This document shows, in pieces, positions 19,663 to 29,168 of a stretch of 64,000 nucleotides of DNA. The translations under genes were made by a program, and so were the position numbers. Origin of the DNA: Bartonella quintana (lineage in GTDB: Bacteria; Pseudomonadota; Alphaproteobacteria; Rhizobiales; Rhizobiaceae). A model generated the notes under the pieces. The model made no database searches. It had not been told where the DNA came from and worked only from the letters and a program-made list of their open reading frames with translations. Within the stretch, counting starts at the first letter, position 1, and each line of letters opens with the position of its first letter. The stretch is from positions 1,491,001 to 1,555,000 of the forward strand of contig NZ_AP019773.1 in NCBI RefSeq assembly GCF_009936175.1. The letters run 5' to 3'.

Positions 19663-21256
19663 CCTTCCTTCCCTCTTTGCATCTTATTTTTTCTTGAGAG
19701 GCTGAGGAAAATTCCCCCCTATGATCGGTATTGCCATTGGAAAAACCAGGAAAGAGAGAACCACGCCCCGGAAGACCGGGTAAGACTTTCTTTCCATGAC
19801 CACCTTGAATCTGTTTCTGATATGTTGAGAATTGCTTTGGATCAAATTGCGATAAATCGGGCATAGTTACAGAATCTCCATTTAAAGCTCCCACACCCCC
19901 AAGCCCCATTTTAGAACCAAATGCCCCAAACATTTTTTTCATCAAACCGCCTTTACCCTTACCTCCTATGACTTTCACCATATCAGCCATTTGGCGATGC
20001 ATTTTCAAAAGCTTATTAATATCAGCAGTACTCGTGCCAGAGCCCTTAGCAATCCGTTGTTTACGACTATGTTTCAAAATCTCTGGATTGGCACGCTCGC
20101 AGGACGTCATTGATGAAATAATAGCCAATTGACGATTAAACAAACGGTCATCAAAACCCGCGGCGGCAAGTTGATTTTTTACCTTGCCCAACCCTGGCAG
20201 CATTTCCATAAAGCCGCCTATTCCCCCAAGTTTTTTCATTTTCTGTAATTGTTCTGCAAAATCATTTAGGTCGAATTTTCCAGCTTGCATTTTTTTTGCA
20301 AAAGCGACCGCTTTTTCATGATCCATCGTTTCAGCAGCTTTTTCCACCAAAGAAACAATATCGCCCATTCCAAGAATCCGATCAGCAATGCGACTGGGAT
20401 GAAATTCTTCTAAATCGTCTATTTTTTCTCCGATTCCAATTGCTTTTATCGGCTTTCCCGTAACAGCACGCATTGAAAGAGCGGCACCACCGCGGCCATC
20501 ACTATCCATACGTGTTAAGATAATCCCTGTAATCCCTACACGCTCATCAAAAGAACGTGCAAGGTGAACAGCATCTTGACCAGTAAGACTATCAGCAACC
20601 AACATAATTTCATAAGGAAGGCAAGAATCTTTAATTTGAGCCAATTCGAGCATCAAAGCTTCATCGATATGGTTGCGGCCTGCTGTATCAAGAAGCAGCA
20701 CATCATAACCGCCTAATTTGGCTGCTTGTACCGCACGTGTTGCGATATCGATAGGAGATTGTCCTGCAATAATGGGCAAACTTGCAAGTTTTGCCTGTTC
20801 TCCTAATTGACGCAATTGTTCCTGTGCCGCAGGACGACGTGTATCTAATGACGCCATGAGAACTTTTTTATTGTGTTTATTGGTTAAACGCCTTGCAAGC
20901 TTTGCTGTTGTCGTTGTTTTTCCGGAACCTTGTAAACCAATCATCATGATAACAACCGGTGCTGGTGCGTTTAAATCACTCAGAACACCTTCACTTCCGA
21001 GCACATGAACCAGTTCGTCATGAACGATCTTAACAACCATCTGTCCAGGTTTAATTGATTTAACAATTGCGGCCCCAACAGCTTTTTCACGAATCCTGTC
21101 AGTAAAAGAACGCGCGACATCAAGTGCAACATCAGCCTCTAACAAAGCGCGACGAATTTCCCGCAGTGCCGTTGCTACATCCTGATCCGACAAAGCACCA
21201 CGCCCTGTTAAATGAGACAAGATGGAGCCAAGGCGCTCTTGTAAGGATTCAAACAT
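19637..21256 (-). CDS. ffh: Signal recognition particle protein Ffh
   Basis: A 539-residue SRP54 GTPase that binds 4.5S RNA and signal sequences. The N domain (1-90), the G domain (about 100-295: GLQGSGKTTT, DTRRPAA.EQL, DTAGR, LTRMDSDGRGG) and the methionine-rich M domain (about 325-440) are in order. A KGSGT element marks the RNA-binding helix region. The Gly-rich C-terminal tail ends with about 35 unusual charged residues overlapping the chorismate mutase start, which may be a local extension. A structured leader lies upstream (21293-21382). Confidence 0.96.
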   Translation of the reverse strand: MFESLQERLGSILSHLTGRGALSDQDVATALREIRRALLEADVALDVARSFTDRIREKAVGAAIVKSIKPGQMVVKIVHDELVHVLGSEGVLSDLNAPAPVVIMMIGLQGSGKTTTTAKLARRLTNKHNKKVLMASLDTRRPAAQEQLRQLGEQAKLASLPIIAGQSPIDIATRAVQAAKLGGYDVLLLDTAGRNHIDEALMLELAQIKDSCLPYEIMLVADSLTGQDAVHLARSFDERVGITGIILTRMDSDGRGGAALSMRAVTGKPIKAIGIGEKIDDLEEFHPSRIADRILGMGDIVSLVEKAAETMDHEKAVAFAKKMQAGKFDLNDFAEQLQKMKKLGGIGGFMEMLPGLGKVKNQLAAAGFDDRLFNRQLAIISSMTSCERANPEILKHSRKQRIAKGSGTSTADINKLLKMHRQMADMVKVIGGKGKGGLMKKMFGAFGSKMGLGGVGALNGDSVTMPDLSQFDPKQFSTYQKQIQGGHGKKVLPGLPGRGSLFPGFSNGNTDHRGEFSSASQEKIRCKEGRKDDAGKNIE

Positions 21257-21292
21257 GATCTACCTCATTGCTGCATAACAAACAAACTAAAG

Positions 21293-21382
21293 TGGCATCC
21301 GAGAACGCATCGCGCCGTCGGATGTTGACCTCTGAGATCTCTTTATACCCTTAAACTGGGGTCTCAGTTGGTGGCTCCAAGT
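21293..21382 (-). ncRNA. Structured RNA leader upstream of ffh
   Basis: Reading the ffh strand, three hairpins follow each other: TTGG/CCAA (21368-21380), a longer one closed by CTGAGA/TCTCAG (21332-21367) with an inner CCCC/GGG, and a 7-bp CATCCGA/TCGGATG stem (21296-21324) followed by a T-rich stretch. The segment is visibly richer in G and C than its surroundings and ends about 37 bases before the ffh ATG. It could be a cis-regulatory leader with an attenuator-like last stem, or a separate small RNA. I could not match it to a named family by eye, and it lacks the 4.5S RNA signature. Confidence 0.5.
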
Positions 21383-21408
21383 TAATTTTGTCACTGAAAG
21401 CTTACTCT

Positions 21409-21437
21409 TTCAAACAATAAACCCACCCCTTTGTCAA
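21409..21437 (-). promoter_or_regulatory. Candidate promoter for ffh and its leader
   Basis: On the minus strand a perfect TTGACA (-35, plus positions 21432-21437) is followed after 17 bases by TTTGAA, a weak -10. A start near 21402 would give a leader of about 145 bases containing the whole structured element. The -10 is poor, so this is tentative. Confidence 0.4.
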
Positions 21438-21489
21438 GATTTATCATACAATACCTCTTTAGGAAGCAAAAAAGCAACAAGCGTTACGC

Positions 21490-22147
21490 CTAAAATTCCC
21501 GACATCGACACGCATAAAACGGCCTGTTTCCTGTTCTACACTCCATAATTCACCAGTTGAGATATCAAGCCAACCCTGTGTAACGTCAAAACATCTTGAT
21601 CTTTGCACGCCTTTATACAGGGAAATGTCTCTAAATTTTTCAGCGAATAACGAATAAAAAATTACTCTAATGCGGTCTGCTGCTCTGGCCCAGTCAATGA
21701 TTTATTGCTAACAACTGTTTGTGCTGCTGGTGCCAAAAGACTTATCCATTGACCAATAAAATCATTTGACGATAAAGATTTGCCGTCCCTTCAAGAACAG
21801 TGCTCAGCTCAGCCCTTCCCCACAATGGCCATAACCAAAAACAACAATATGCTTGACCTCAAGGAATTGCACCGCATGTTTAATCGCTGCTGATGTTGCG
21901 TGATATTGGTTATCAAGACAAAAAAGAGGAACTAAATTTGCCACGTTGCGCAGGCGTAAAAATTTTACTTAAGTTTAGCATAAAAAATCGCTCTTGGCAC
22001 TACCCGCAAATTACAACAAGTAATGACTAAAACTTCAGGTTTCTGCTCTTCAATCGCCAATTGCTGACAATGGGCTATTTTATATGAAAAATGATTTTTT
22101 GTAAACGACTGATAAATGTTTAAAAGTCTTTCTGGTAAACGCGTCAT
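21490..22147 (-). pseudogene. Beta-carbonic anhydrase pseudogene
   Basis: The first 60 codons from the ATG at 22147 read as a beta-carbonic anhydrase N-terminus (LPERLLNIYQSF..., EEQKPEVLVITCC.LRV) and then hit a stop. Further pieces follow in other frames: a VANL-like segment, a GQAYCCFWLW piece in place of the usual MGH-CGG region, an N-terminal-of-helix NLETFPCIKACKD and a terminal ISTGELW.VEQETGRF. Several stops and frameshifts separate them. The zinc-site Asp of the CCDSR motif is also changed (CCNLR). The gene is clearly dead. Confidence 0.85.
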
Positions 22148-22289
22148 TTTATATATTTCAAAAGAACAGACTATTAATATACAAAAACACTAAAAATGTC
22201 CTTTCATCGACGCAAAACATTTTCTTAGAACGGCAAATTATTATTGTAAAGGAGAAGAAACAACTTTATCCTATCCAAAAACTATTCTC

Positions 22290-22333
22290 TTAAGGAGGAA
22301 GGTGTTACACTTTAAGGAAGAAAGTGTCATACT
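22290..22333 (+). repeat. Two adjacent 22-bp imperfect direct repeats upstream of the GDH gene
   Basis: TTAAGGAGGAAGGTGTTACA.. at 22290-22311 is followed without gap by TTAAGGAAGAAAGTGTCATA.. at 22312-22333 (18 of 22 identical). They end 11 bases before a TATAAT and overlap its -35 region, so they could be a regulator-binding site or a chance duplication. Confidence 0.6.
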
Positions 22334-22344
22334 GCAGAGAATGA

Positions 22345-22350
22345 TATAAT
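22345..22350 (+). promoter_or_regulatory. Candidate -10 box of the GDH gene
   Basis: A perfect TATAAT lies 51 bases before the GTG start. No good TTGACA lies at the expected distance; the tandem 22-bp repeat occupies that place, so an activator may be needed. Confidence 0.45.
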
Positions 22351-22401
22351 AGTCTACTCCTATGAAAAAGAAATCCTAAGAGCAAAAAAGGGAAAATTAT
22401 T

Positions 22402-25400
22402 GTGTTAAAACAAAAAACATCAGAAACAAAGAACAACCAAGATGAAATAGAACAAATCCTTTTTGCTCATACCGATAAAGAAGATATCGCCTGTTACGAA
22501 AGCAACGAACTCCAAAAAGCCGCAATCACCGCCGTTCAGGCCTTTAAGCTCCATCAAGCAGGCAAAAGTATCATCTGTTTTGAACAAAATTTAACCCGTA
22601 ATAACAAACCTATAACCGTTATCACACTGGTAAACGACAACAAACCCTTCCTTCTTGATTCTATTTTGAATATATTCAATCATCACAAAAATCACATTTA
22701 TTTGATTGCGCACCCTATCCTTGATTGTGCCTCCGGACAACGCATCAGTCTGATGCAAATCCACATCGAGTCCTTAAACGAGCAGCAAATACAAAAGCTT
22801 AAAGAGGAGATCGCCTTAGTCCTTGAGCAGGTCAATGCTGCTGTGCAAGGCTGGAAACCTATGCTTAAAGAAATTGAAAAGCATATCCATGCCTATCAAA
22901 CAAACCTCCCACCGCGCTACAAACAAGAAGGCAAAAAAGCCATTGAATTTCTCAATTGGCTGATGGACAATAATTTCATCTTTCTTGGCATGCGCACTTA
23001 TAACTTCATCAAAAACCAAGAACCTACAAAAGCCTTTACAGCCAGCAATATTGAACTAGGCATTCTCACCGATGCTTCTATTCGTATTATTGGCGATTCA
23101 AGCATGGAAGAGCCTCCCCAAGAAATCCTCTCCTTTATGGAAAGTGATAACCTGTTTATTGTGACAAAAGCCACCAGCCGTTCAAAAATTCACCGTTCTG
23201 TTTGGCTCGATTATATTGGTCTTAAAATCTTTGATAAAGAAGGTAAACTATGTGGAGAATTGCGTATTGTAGGGTTGTTTACCTCCTCAGCTTACACGTG
23301 TTCTATTTTGCAAATCCCTTTCTTAAACGAGAAGGCCAAAACCATTATTCAACGCCTTGGACATAATCGCACTGACTATTCTGGAAAAGCACTCATCAGC
23401 GTCTTAGAAACCTATCCAAGAGATGAAATGTTTCGCTCTGATGTTGATACATTAACGGAAAATGCCAAACTTATCATGCAATTAGACGAACGTCCACGTT
23501 TGCGGGTGCTTGCCCATACTGATTCTTTTGGGCGTTTTGTTTCTATACTTGTCTATGTGCCCCGTGACCAATACAGCAGCAATATTCGCGAAAAAATTGG
23601 CGAATATTTTGTTGAGCTTTATAAAGGTGATTTTTTTGAATCTTATCCGCTATTTTTGGAAAGCACCCTTACACGTGTCTATTATATCATTCACCGTAAG
23701 GTGAGTGAAAGTGCTCCTCTTATCGAGCGCACCATACTTGAACAACATGTGCGTTCTATAGCACGAAGTTGGGAAGAAAGCATTCAAACTATAGCTCTTA
23801 ACCGCAAAATAACAGAGCAACAAACGCGTTTAGCCAGCCAATTTCCCAACAGCTATCGTGACTTATTTTCAGCTGAAGATGCCATTGAAGATGCCAAACA
23901 TATTTTAAGTCTTCATGATAAAAAACCGCTTTTTGTTACATTTGATTATGCACACAACAAAGAAAAAAAAATAATTTCTCTCCGACTCTTTCACCGTCAT
24001 GAAGCACTTGCCCTTTCCAAACGCGTACCCCTCCTTGAAAATATGGGATTTCGGGTTATCGCTGAACAAACACTTAAATTACCAGATGACAACGGAAACT
24101 GTGTATATCTTCATGATATGCAACTGGAGAGTGCTTTCCAACTCTCTATCGATTTCGACAAAAACGGTCAAAAGCACGCCGAAACATTTGAAGCTATTTG
24201 GGCGCAAAATGCCGATAATGATGCCTTTAATGGCTTAACCCAAACAGCTGAACTTGATTGGCGTGAAATTGTTATTTTCCGCCATTATGGACGCTATCTC
24301 CAACAAGCTGGAATTCCTTATTCACAAGAATGCATCGCCCAAACTTTAAATGCCTATCCCGATATTACCCAAGATCTTTATGCTTTATTTCATTTGAAAT
24401 TTCATCAAAGCCATACAGAAAAAGAGCGGAAGAAAAACCAACAAGTCATTCAACAACGCATTGAAGAAAAATTGCAGAAGGTACCAGGCTTAGATGATGA
24501 TCTCATTTTACGCCGTTACCTTAATCTTATCAATGCGAGTTTACGAACCAATGCCTTTACCCCTCTCCAAGAGGGTAGTCCACGGCGTATTTTAGCAACC
24601 AAATTGGACCCGCGCCAAATTGAAGGTTTGCCAGAACCGCGTCCTTATCGAGAAATTTTTGTTTACGGTCCAGAAGTTGAAGGCGTTCATTTGCGTTTTG
24701 GCCCCGTTGCTCGTGGTGGAATTCGTTGGTCTGACCGTGCTTTAGATTATCGCACTGAAGTGCTCGATTTAGTCAAAGCCCAACAAGTTAAAAATGCGGT
24801 TATTGTTCCTGTCGGAGCAAAAGGTGGATTTTATCCTCACCGCCTTCCCCAAACCAACGACCGTGCAAAAATAACAGAAGCCGCACGACAAGCTTATATT
24901 GACTTTATCACGGCTTTGCTTTCCATCACCGATAATCTGGTTAACGGCAAAAGAAACGCACCTCCAAATGTCATCTGTCATGATGGCAATGATCCTTATT
25001 TTGTTGTTGCTGCAGACAAAGGCACAGCAACCTTTTCTGATACAGCCAACGTTATCAGTCAAGCAAACCACTTTTGGCTCGATGATGCTTTTGCCTCTGG
25101 AGGATCAGCAGGATATGACCACAAAGCCATTGGGATTACAGCAAAAGGTGCGTGGGAAGCAGTTAAAAGACATTTTCGAGAATCCTTTAATCACAATATT
25201 CAAACAACCCCCTTCACTTGTATCGGGGTTGGTGATATGTCCGGTGATGTTTTTGGAAATGGAATGTTGCTTTCCAAACAAACAAAGCTTATCGCTGCCT
25301 TTGATCACCGCGATATCTTTATCGACCCAGATCCAAACATAGCTGAAAGCTATGCAGAACGTATGCGCCTTTTTAAACTCCCTCGATCAAGCTGGCAGGA

Positions 25401-27090
25401 TTACGACCACAAAAAATTATCAAAGGGTGGTGGCATTTTCTCGCGCACAATGAAAACCATTACTCTCTCACCTCAAGCATCACAAGCCATTGGCTTCGAA
25501 AAACAAACAGGAACGCCTTTTGAAATTATCTCTGCACTTCTCAAAGCGCCTGTTGATCTTTTATGGTTTGGCGGCATTGGTACTTATATCCGTGCAGCAA
25601 CAGAAACCGACGCACAAGTAGGTGATCGTGCAAATGATGCAATACGCATCACCGGTGAGCAAGTACGTGCAAAAGTTATTGGTGAAGGCGCTAATCTTGG
25701 TCTCACGCAACGGGGACGGATTGAGTATGTCTTAAATGGTGGGCGATGCAATACGGATGCCATTGATAATTCCGCAGGCGTTAATTGTTCAGATGTTGAG
25801 GTTAATATTAAAATTGTTCTCGCATCAGCACTTCGTGCAAAAACGCTTACCCGCGAAGTACGCGACGAACTCTTGAAAAAAATGACTCCACAAGTTGAAC
25901 AGTTAGTTCTGCGTAACAATTATTTGCAAACACTTGCTCTCTCTTTGGCTGAAAGCCAAAGCACCACTGACTTGCCTTATCAAATACGCTTTATGCAGGA
26001 TTTAGAACAGAAAAAGCTTCTAGATCGCAAAGTCGAAATTCTCCCTGATGAACAAATTTTGCGTCAAAGAATAGCCCAAGGACAAGGGCTTATTCGTCCA
26101 GAACTCGCTGTTATTTTGGCTTATGCTAAATTAACCCTGCAAGAAGAAATCGCCCATAGTCCGATTGTTGATGATGGTTATTTCAACACCGCTCTATTGA
26201 ACTATTTTCCACCCCAAATTCAGAAAGGCTTTGAAAAAGAAATCATCAATCACCAATTGCGTCCTGATATTATTGCAACCCTCATTGCTAACGATATTGT
26301 TAATCGCGGAGGACCTACTTTTGTTAATCGCCTAAAAGATACAACAGAACAAACAGTTGAAAATATTATTCGCGTCTTTACCGCACTGTGCGATGGCTTT
26401 GAAATTCCTCAATTGTCTAACCAAATTGATAAACTTGATAACAAAATACCCGGTCTTATTCAAAATAAGTTCTACGCAGCAATAACCTCAATGCTCTTTG
26501 AAGTAACCACTTGGGGCTTACGCAACATGGATCTCTCTGTCCCACTAGAAGAACTTGTGAAAACAACGAAGCAAGCCCGGAGTGTTATTGAAAAACAGCT
26601 TACGAACTTAAACGGTAAAGATATTAATCAAAAAATTAATGAGAAAGCAATACACTATAGCGAAGAAGGAGCGCCAAAAGCTTTAGCAAAACAATTGGCT
26701 CTCTTGGAAGCTGCTCCAATAATTTGTGATATTTCTTTGGTTGCCAAACAAAGCAACAGTGACCTTATTAAAACTGCAGAAATCTATTTCTCACTTGCTC
26801 AAATCATTCGTATAAGCCGCTTCAATGAAGCGAGCCAAACAATTCCTGTGCTTGATTATTATGATAGCATGGCCTTAAACCAAGCCAAAGAAAATATTGC
26901 CGAAAACTTACGGAAAATCGTTATGAAAATCCTAAAAAATTATGGAGCAAAAAATGATCCGTTCGTAGCCTGGAGCAAAACAAAAGAAGATCAAATTCAC
27001 AATGTAACAAACCGCATTGGTGCACTCATTGAAAATGATCTCAACATTTCTCGCTTTACCTTTGCAGCAGGGTTGATTGCACAACTTTAA
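22402..27090 (+). CDS. NAD-specific glutamate dehydrogenase (large, 180-kDa class)
   Basis: A 1562-residue enzyme deaminating glutamate to 2-oxoglutarate and ammonia with NAD, linking amino-acid catabolism to the TCA cycle. The length and layout match the large GDH class: a long N-terminal regulatory region with ACT-like parts (1-700), then the catalytic core with LRFGPVARGGIRWSDR, VIVPVGAKGGF (catalytic Lys), GNDPYFVVAADKGTATFSD and the nucleotide-binding GVGDMSGDVFGNG. The start is GTG, with GGGA about 8 bases upstream. It converges with the DUF2125 gene. For a host-restricted bacterium this enzyme is probably central to using amino acids as carbon. Confidence 0.93.
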   Translation: MLKQKTSETKNNQDEIEQILFAHTDKEDIACYESNELQKAAITAVQAFKLHQAGKSIICFEQNLTRNNKPITVITLVNDNKPFLLDSILNIFNHHKNHIYLIAHPILDCASGQRISLMQIHIESLNEQQIQKLKEEIALVLEQVNAAVQGWKPMLKEIEKHIHAYQTNLPPRYKQEGKKAIEFLNWLMDNNFIFLGMRTYNFIKNQEPTKAFTASNIELGILTDASIRIIGDSSMEEPPQEILSFMESDNLFIVTKATSRSKIHRSVWLDYIGLKIFDKEGKLCGELRIVGLFTSSAYTCSILQIPFLNEKAKTIIQRLGHNRTDYSGKALISVLETYPRDEMFRSDVDTLTENAKLIMQLDERPRLRVLAHTDSFGRFVSILVYVPRDQYSSNIREKIGEYFVELYKGDFFESYPLFLESTLTRVYYIIHRKVSESAPLIERTILEQHVRSIARSWEESIQTIALNRKITEQQTRLASQFPNSYRDLFSAEDAIEDAKHILSLHDKKPLFVTFDYAHNKEKKIISLRLFHRHEALALSKRVPLLENMGFRVIAEQTLKLPDDNGNCVYLHDMQLESAFQLSIDFDKNGQKHAETFEAIWAQNADNDAFNGLTQTAELDWREIVIFRHYGRYLQQAGIPYSQECIAQTLNAYPDITQDLYALFHLKFHQSHTEKERKKNQQVIQQRIEEKLQKVPGLDDDLILRRYLNLINASLRTNAFTPLQEGSPRRILATKLDPRQIEGLPEPRPYREIFVYGPEVEGVHLRFGPVARGGIRWSDRALDYRTEVLDLVKAQQVKNAVIVPVGAKGGFYPHRLPQTNDRAKITEAARQAYIDFITALLSITDNLVNGKRNAPPNVICHDGNDPYFVVAADKGTATFSDTANVISQANHFWLDDAFASGGSAGYDHKAIGITAKGAWEAVKRHFRESFNHNIQTTPFTCIGVGDMSGDVFGNGMLLSKQTKLIAAFDHRDIFIDPDPNIAESYAERMRLFKLPRSSWQDYDHKKLSKGGGIFSRTMKTITLSPQASQAIGFEKQTGTPFEIISALLKAPVDLLWFGGIGTYIRAATETDAQVGDRANDAIRITGEQVRAKVIGEGANLGLTQRGRIEYVLNGGRCNTDAIDNSAGVNCSDVEVNIKIVLASALRAKTLTREVRDELLKKMTPQVEQLVLRNNYLQTLALSLAESQSTTDLPYQIRFMQDLEQKKLLDRKVEILPDEQILRQRIAQGQGLIRPELAVILAYAKLTLQEEIAHSPIVDDGYFNTALLNYFPPQIQKGFEKEIINHQLRPDIIATLIANDIVNRGGPTFVNRLKDTTEQTVENIIRVFTALCDGFEIPQLSNQIDKLDNKIPGLIQNKFYAAITSMLFEVTTWGLRNMDLSVPLEELVKTTKQARSVIEKQLTNLNGKDINQKINEKAIHYSEEGAPKALAKQLALLEAAPIICDISLVAKQSNSDLIKTAEIYFSLAQIIRISRFNEASQTIPVLDYYDSMALNQAKENIAENLRKIVMKILKNYGAKNDPFVAWSKTKEDQIHNVTNRIGALIENDLNISRFTFAAGLIAQL

Positions 27091-27107
27091 CACTCTGCCT
27101 TTTAAAC

Positions 27108-28097
27108 TTAAAGTGGTGAAAAACGGCCAAGTTTTAAAAATCCAAGTTTTGCCCACCCATGAGTAACCAGTAAGGGCAGAACCGGATAGCCATCTGCATT
27201 TTTAGGCATAGCGCTCAAAATAAAAAATAAAGCTTGAAGATTGTTGGCTTGCGTGGGAAACAAACGTTGCATAGTAGCAAGAAGCTCTGTGTGTTTAACA
27301 AAGGCAAGTTCAAATTTTGCTGTTAAATACCCTTCATCATCGAAGGAAAAAGGTCCATTTACACGCACCACTCCGCCTGTATGAAAGATCAATTCACCGC
27401 GCTTTAAAAGACCACTTTTCCCATACAAGTGCTGTTTCCAATTACCTCCACCATTTGTGTCAAACAAATCAGGGATATCATTGAGAATCCATTTAAAATT
27501 GCCATCAATTTTTGGAAAATCAACAAAATAAGGTGTAATAAACACGGACAAATCAAAACCATCGAAAGTAAAATGCCCCGATAAATTGTTTTTTTCTTTC
27601 TTAAGATCAAACCGCACAAATTCTGCTGTTATTTTTTGGGCTGCATTCTTTTGATTTAATGAATGCACAATGGCTCCCTCAGCATCTCCCAAAGATGTCT
27701 GATCTTTACCACTTTCTTGTGTTGTTTTTTTATCTACTCTCTGTGATTCCGATGCTTCCTGAAATTTTTGGTCCTTAAAAGAAAATGTAATGGGAAAAAT
27801 TTCAAGCTCTTCAGCTATAAGCTCAAATGTCTTACTGGTTCTCCAATAAGGTTCCGTTCTAATCACCAAATTGCGCCAACATGACATTATAGGATTTCTT
27901 CCAGCTAAAACAAATGATGCAGGAGAATGAACTTCCACCCCTAGCCAATGAGGTGCATAAATTGGTGCACCCACCATTAAATGCGCAGTTGATAAAGAAA
28001 AACCGTGCAACGGCCAAGAAAACTGAAATTTATCACAAACAACACCAATACGTAACGGATAACCATTCTTGCGTATATGTTCGCACACAACCATCAC
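27108..28097 (-). CDS. DUF2125 family protein, with N-terminal anchor split off by a frameshift
   Basis: DUF2125 proteins are single-pass, periplasm-facing proteins of unknown function in Rhizobiales. The stretch VCEHIRKNGYPLRIGVVCDK is the typical C-rich segment near the N-terminus. The open frame continues upstream of the GTG at 28097 with family-like codons (SHKIEERVSNIVARASSRD) to about 28160, but reaches a stop without a start. In the neighbouring frame, 28160-28251 encodes a membrane helix (LLWGVFCFILILIY) from a possible TTG. The frame switch falls exactly at a run of eight A (plus strand 28153-28160); seven would join both parts. It may be a sequencing error, slippage or early decay. 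Confidence 0.75.
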   Translation of the reverse strand: MMVVCEHIRKNGYPLRIGVVCDKFQFSWPLHGFSLSTAHLMVGAPIYAPHWLGVEVHSPASFVLAGRNPIMSCWRNLVIRTEPYWRTSKTFELIAEELEIFPITFSFKDQKFQEASESQRVDKKTTQESGKDQTSLGDAEGAIVHSLNQKNAAQKITAEFVRFDLKKEKNNLSGHFTFDGFDLSVFITPYFVDFPKIDGNFKWILNDIPDLFDTNGGGNWKQHLYGKSGLLKRGELIFHTGGVVRVNGPFSFDDEGYLTAKFELAFVKHTELLATMQRLFPTQANNLQALFFILSAMPKNADGYPVLPLLVTHGWAKLGFLKLGRFSPL

Positions 28098-28327
28098 ATC
28101 ACGGGAAGATGCCCTTGCAACTATATTGGAAACACGCTCTTCTATTTTATGTGAAAAAAAACCAGATTGAGCTATAAATTAGTATCAAAATAAAACAAAA
28201 CACCCCCCAAAGCAGAAAGCTTAAAGAAAGGCTTTTTCGGAGTGATTTCAATTGAGAAAATATAAACAAACTTTAAACTTTCCTTATCTCATGATACCAG
28301 TCAACATGGTCATAGTTTTCTTAACAC

Positions 28328-29074
28328 TCACGCATGTACGGTAGATACATTAAAAATCTGTCGCAATGCATTTTCAAACCATTGGCTCAAAGCCCGATCA
28401 TATATTAAGCGCCCTTTTAAATGTGCAGAAGCCGGCTGAGCACCTTTTTCGGTTAATTTCTGGGCTGAGCGCACAATCAAACGCCGCATCATAGTCCTTG
28501 TGAATTCAGCATGAAATTGCAAACCCCATGCATTGTCTCCATAACGAAAAGCTTGTGTAGGATATGTATCACCTGTTGCTAAAAGTACTGCCTCTTTAGG
28601 TAAATCATAAATACCTTCATCATGAAAATGATAGACCATTTCTGGCCAATTCATCAATGCCTTACCCTGTGAAGTGGCTTCCAGTGGATACCAGCCAACC
28701 TCAACGATTCCATCATTTCTTGTACACACACGCCCGCCTAACTTGCACGCTAACATTTGTGCTCCAAGACAAATGCCCAAAAAAGGTTTATTTTCTTTCA
28801 ACGACAAAGAAATCCATTCAATTTCCTCGCTAATATATGCTTCCCTGTCATTCACACTCATCGGGCCTCCTAAAATGACAACACCAGCATAATGCTCTAA
28901 TGTATTGGGAAGTTTCTGCCCCAAAATAGGACGGTAAATATCAAGAACAAAACCACCTTTCTGCAAAAATTTTCCCAAACGACCAGTATAGGTAGATTGA
29001 CGATGAATAACGACAGCAATTCTTTGTTTGCTATTTGTTTGTTTTTTATCAATACATCTTTGTATCAAAAACAT
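28328..29074 (-). CDS. Class I glutamine amidotransferase (GMP synthase-like)
   Basis: A 248-residue stand-alone amidotransferase domain. The nucleophile Cys102 lies in FLGICLGAQ, and the His188/Glu190 pair in LQFHAEF completes the triad. GGPMSVND is the usual oxyanion-loop region. Such proteins hydrolyse glutamine, or act on gamma-glutamyl compounds as in PuuD-like enzymes; the partner is unknown. The true start may be one of the first few Met codons, and no strong ribosome site was seen for the ATG at 29074. Flanking genes give no clue to substrate. Confidence 0.85.
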   Translation of the reverse strand: MFLIQRCIDKKQTNSKQRIAVVIHRQSTYTGRLGKFLQKGGFVLDIYRPILGQKLPNTLEHYAGVVILGGPMSVNDREAYISEEIEWISLSLKENKPFLGICLGAQMLACKLGGRVCTRNDGIVEVGWYPLEATSQGKALMNWPEMVYHFHDEGIYDLPKEAVLLATGDTYPTQAFRYGDNAWGLQFHAEFTRTMMRRLIVRSAQKLTEKGAQPASAHLKGRLIYDRALSQWFENALRQIFNVSTVHA

Positions 29075-29168
29075 GTTTTAACCAATCACTTTTATAATCA
29101 AACAAAATTTCGTTTTTTAAGCACAAGAAAACAATTTCAATGAACAATATTCATTGTAGCCCTTCTTT

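Noticed and set aside
21293..21382. 4.5S SRP RNA gene beside ffh
   Set aside because: The structured segment lacks the GGAAGGAAGCAGCC-type core of SRP RNA on either strand.
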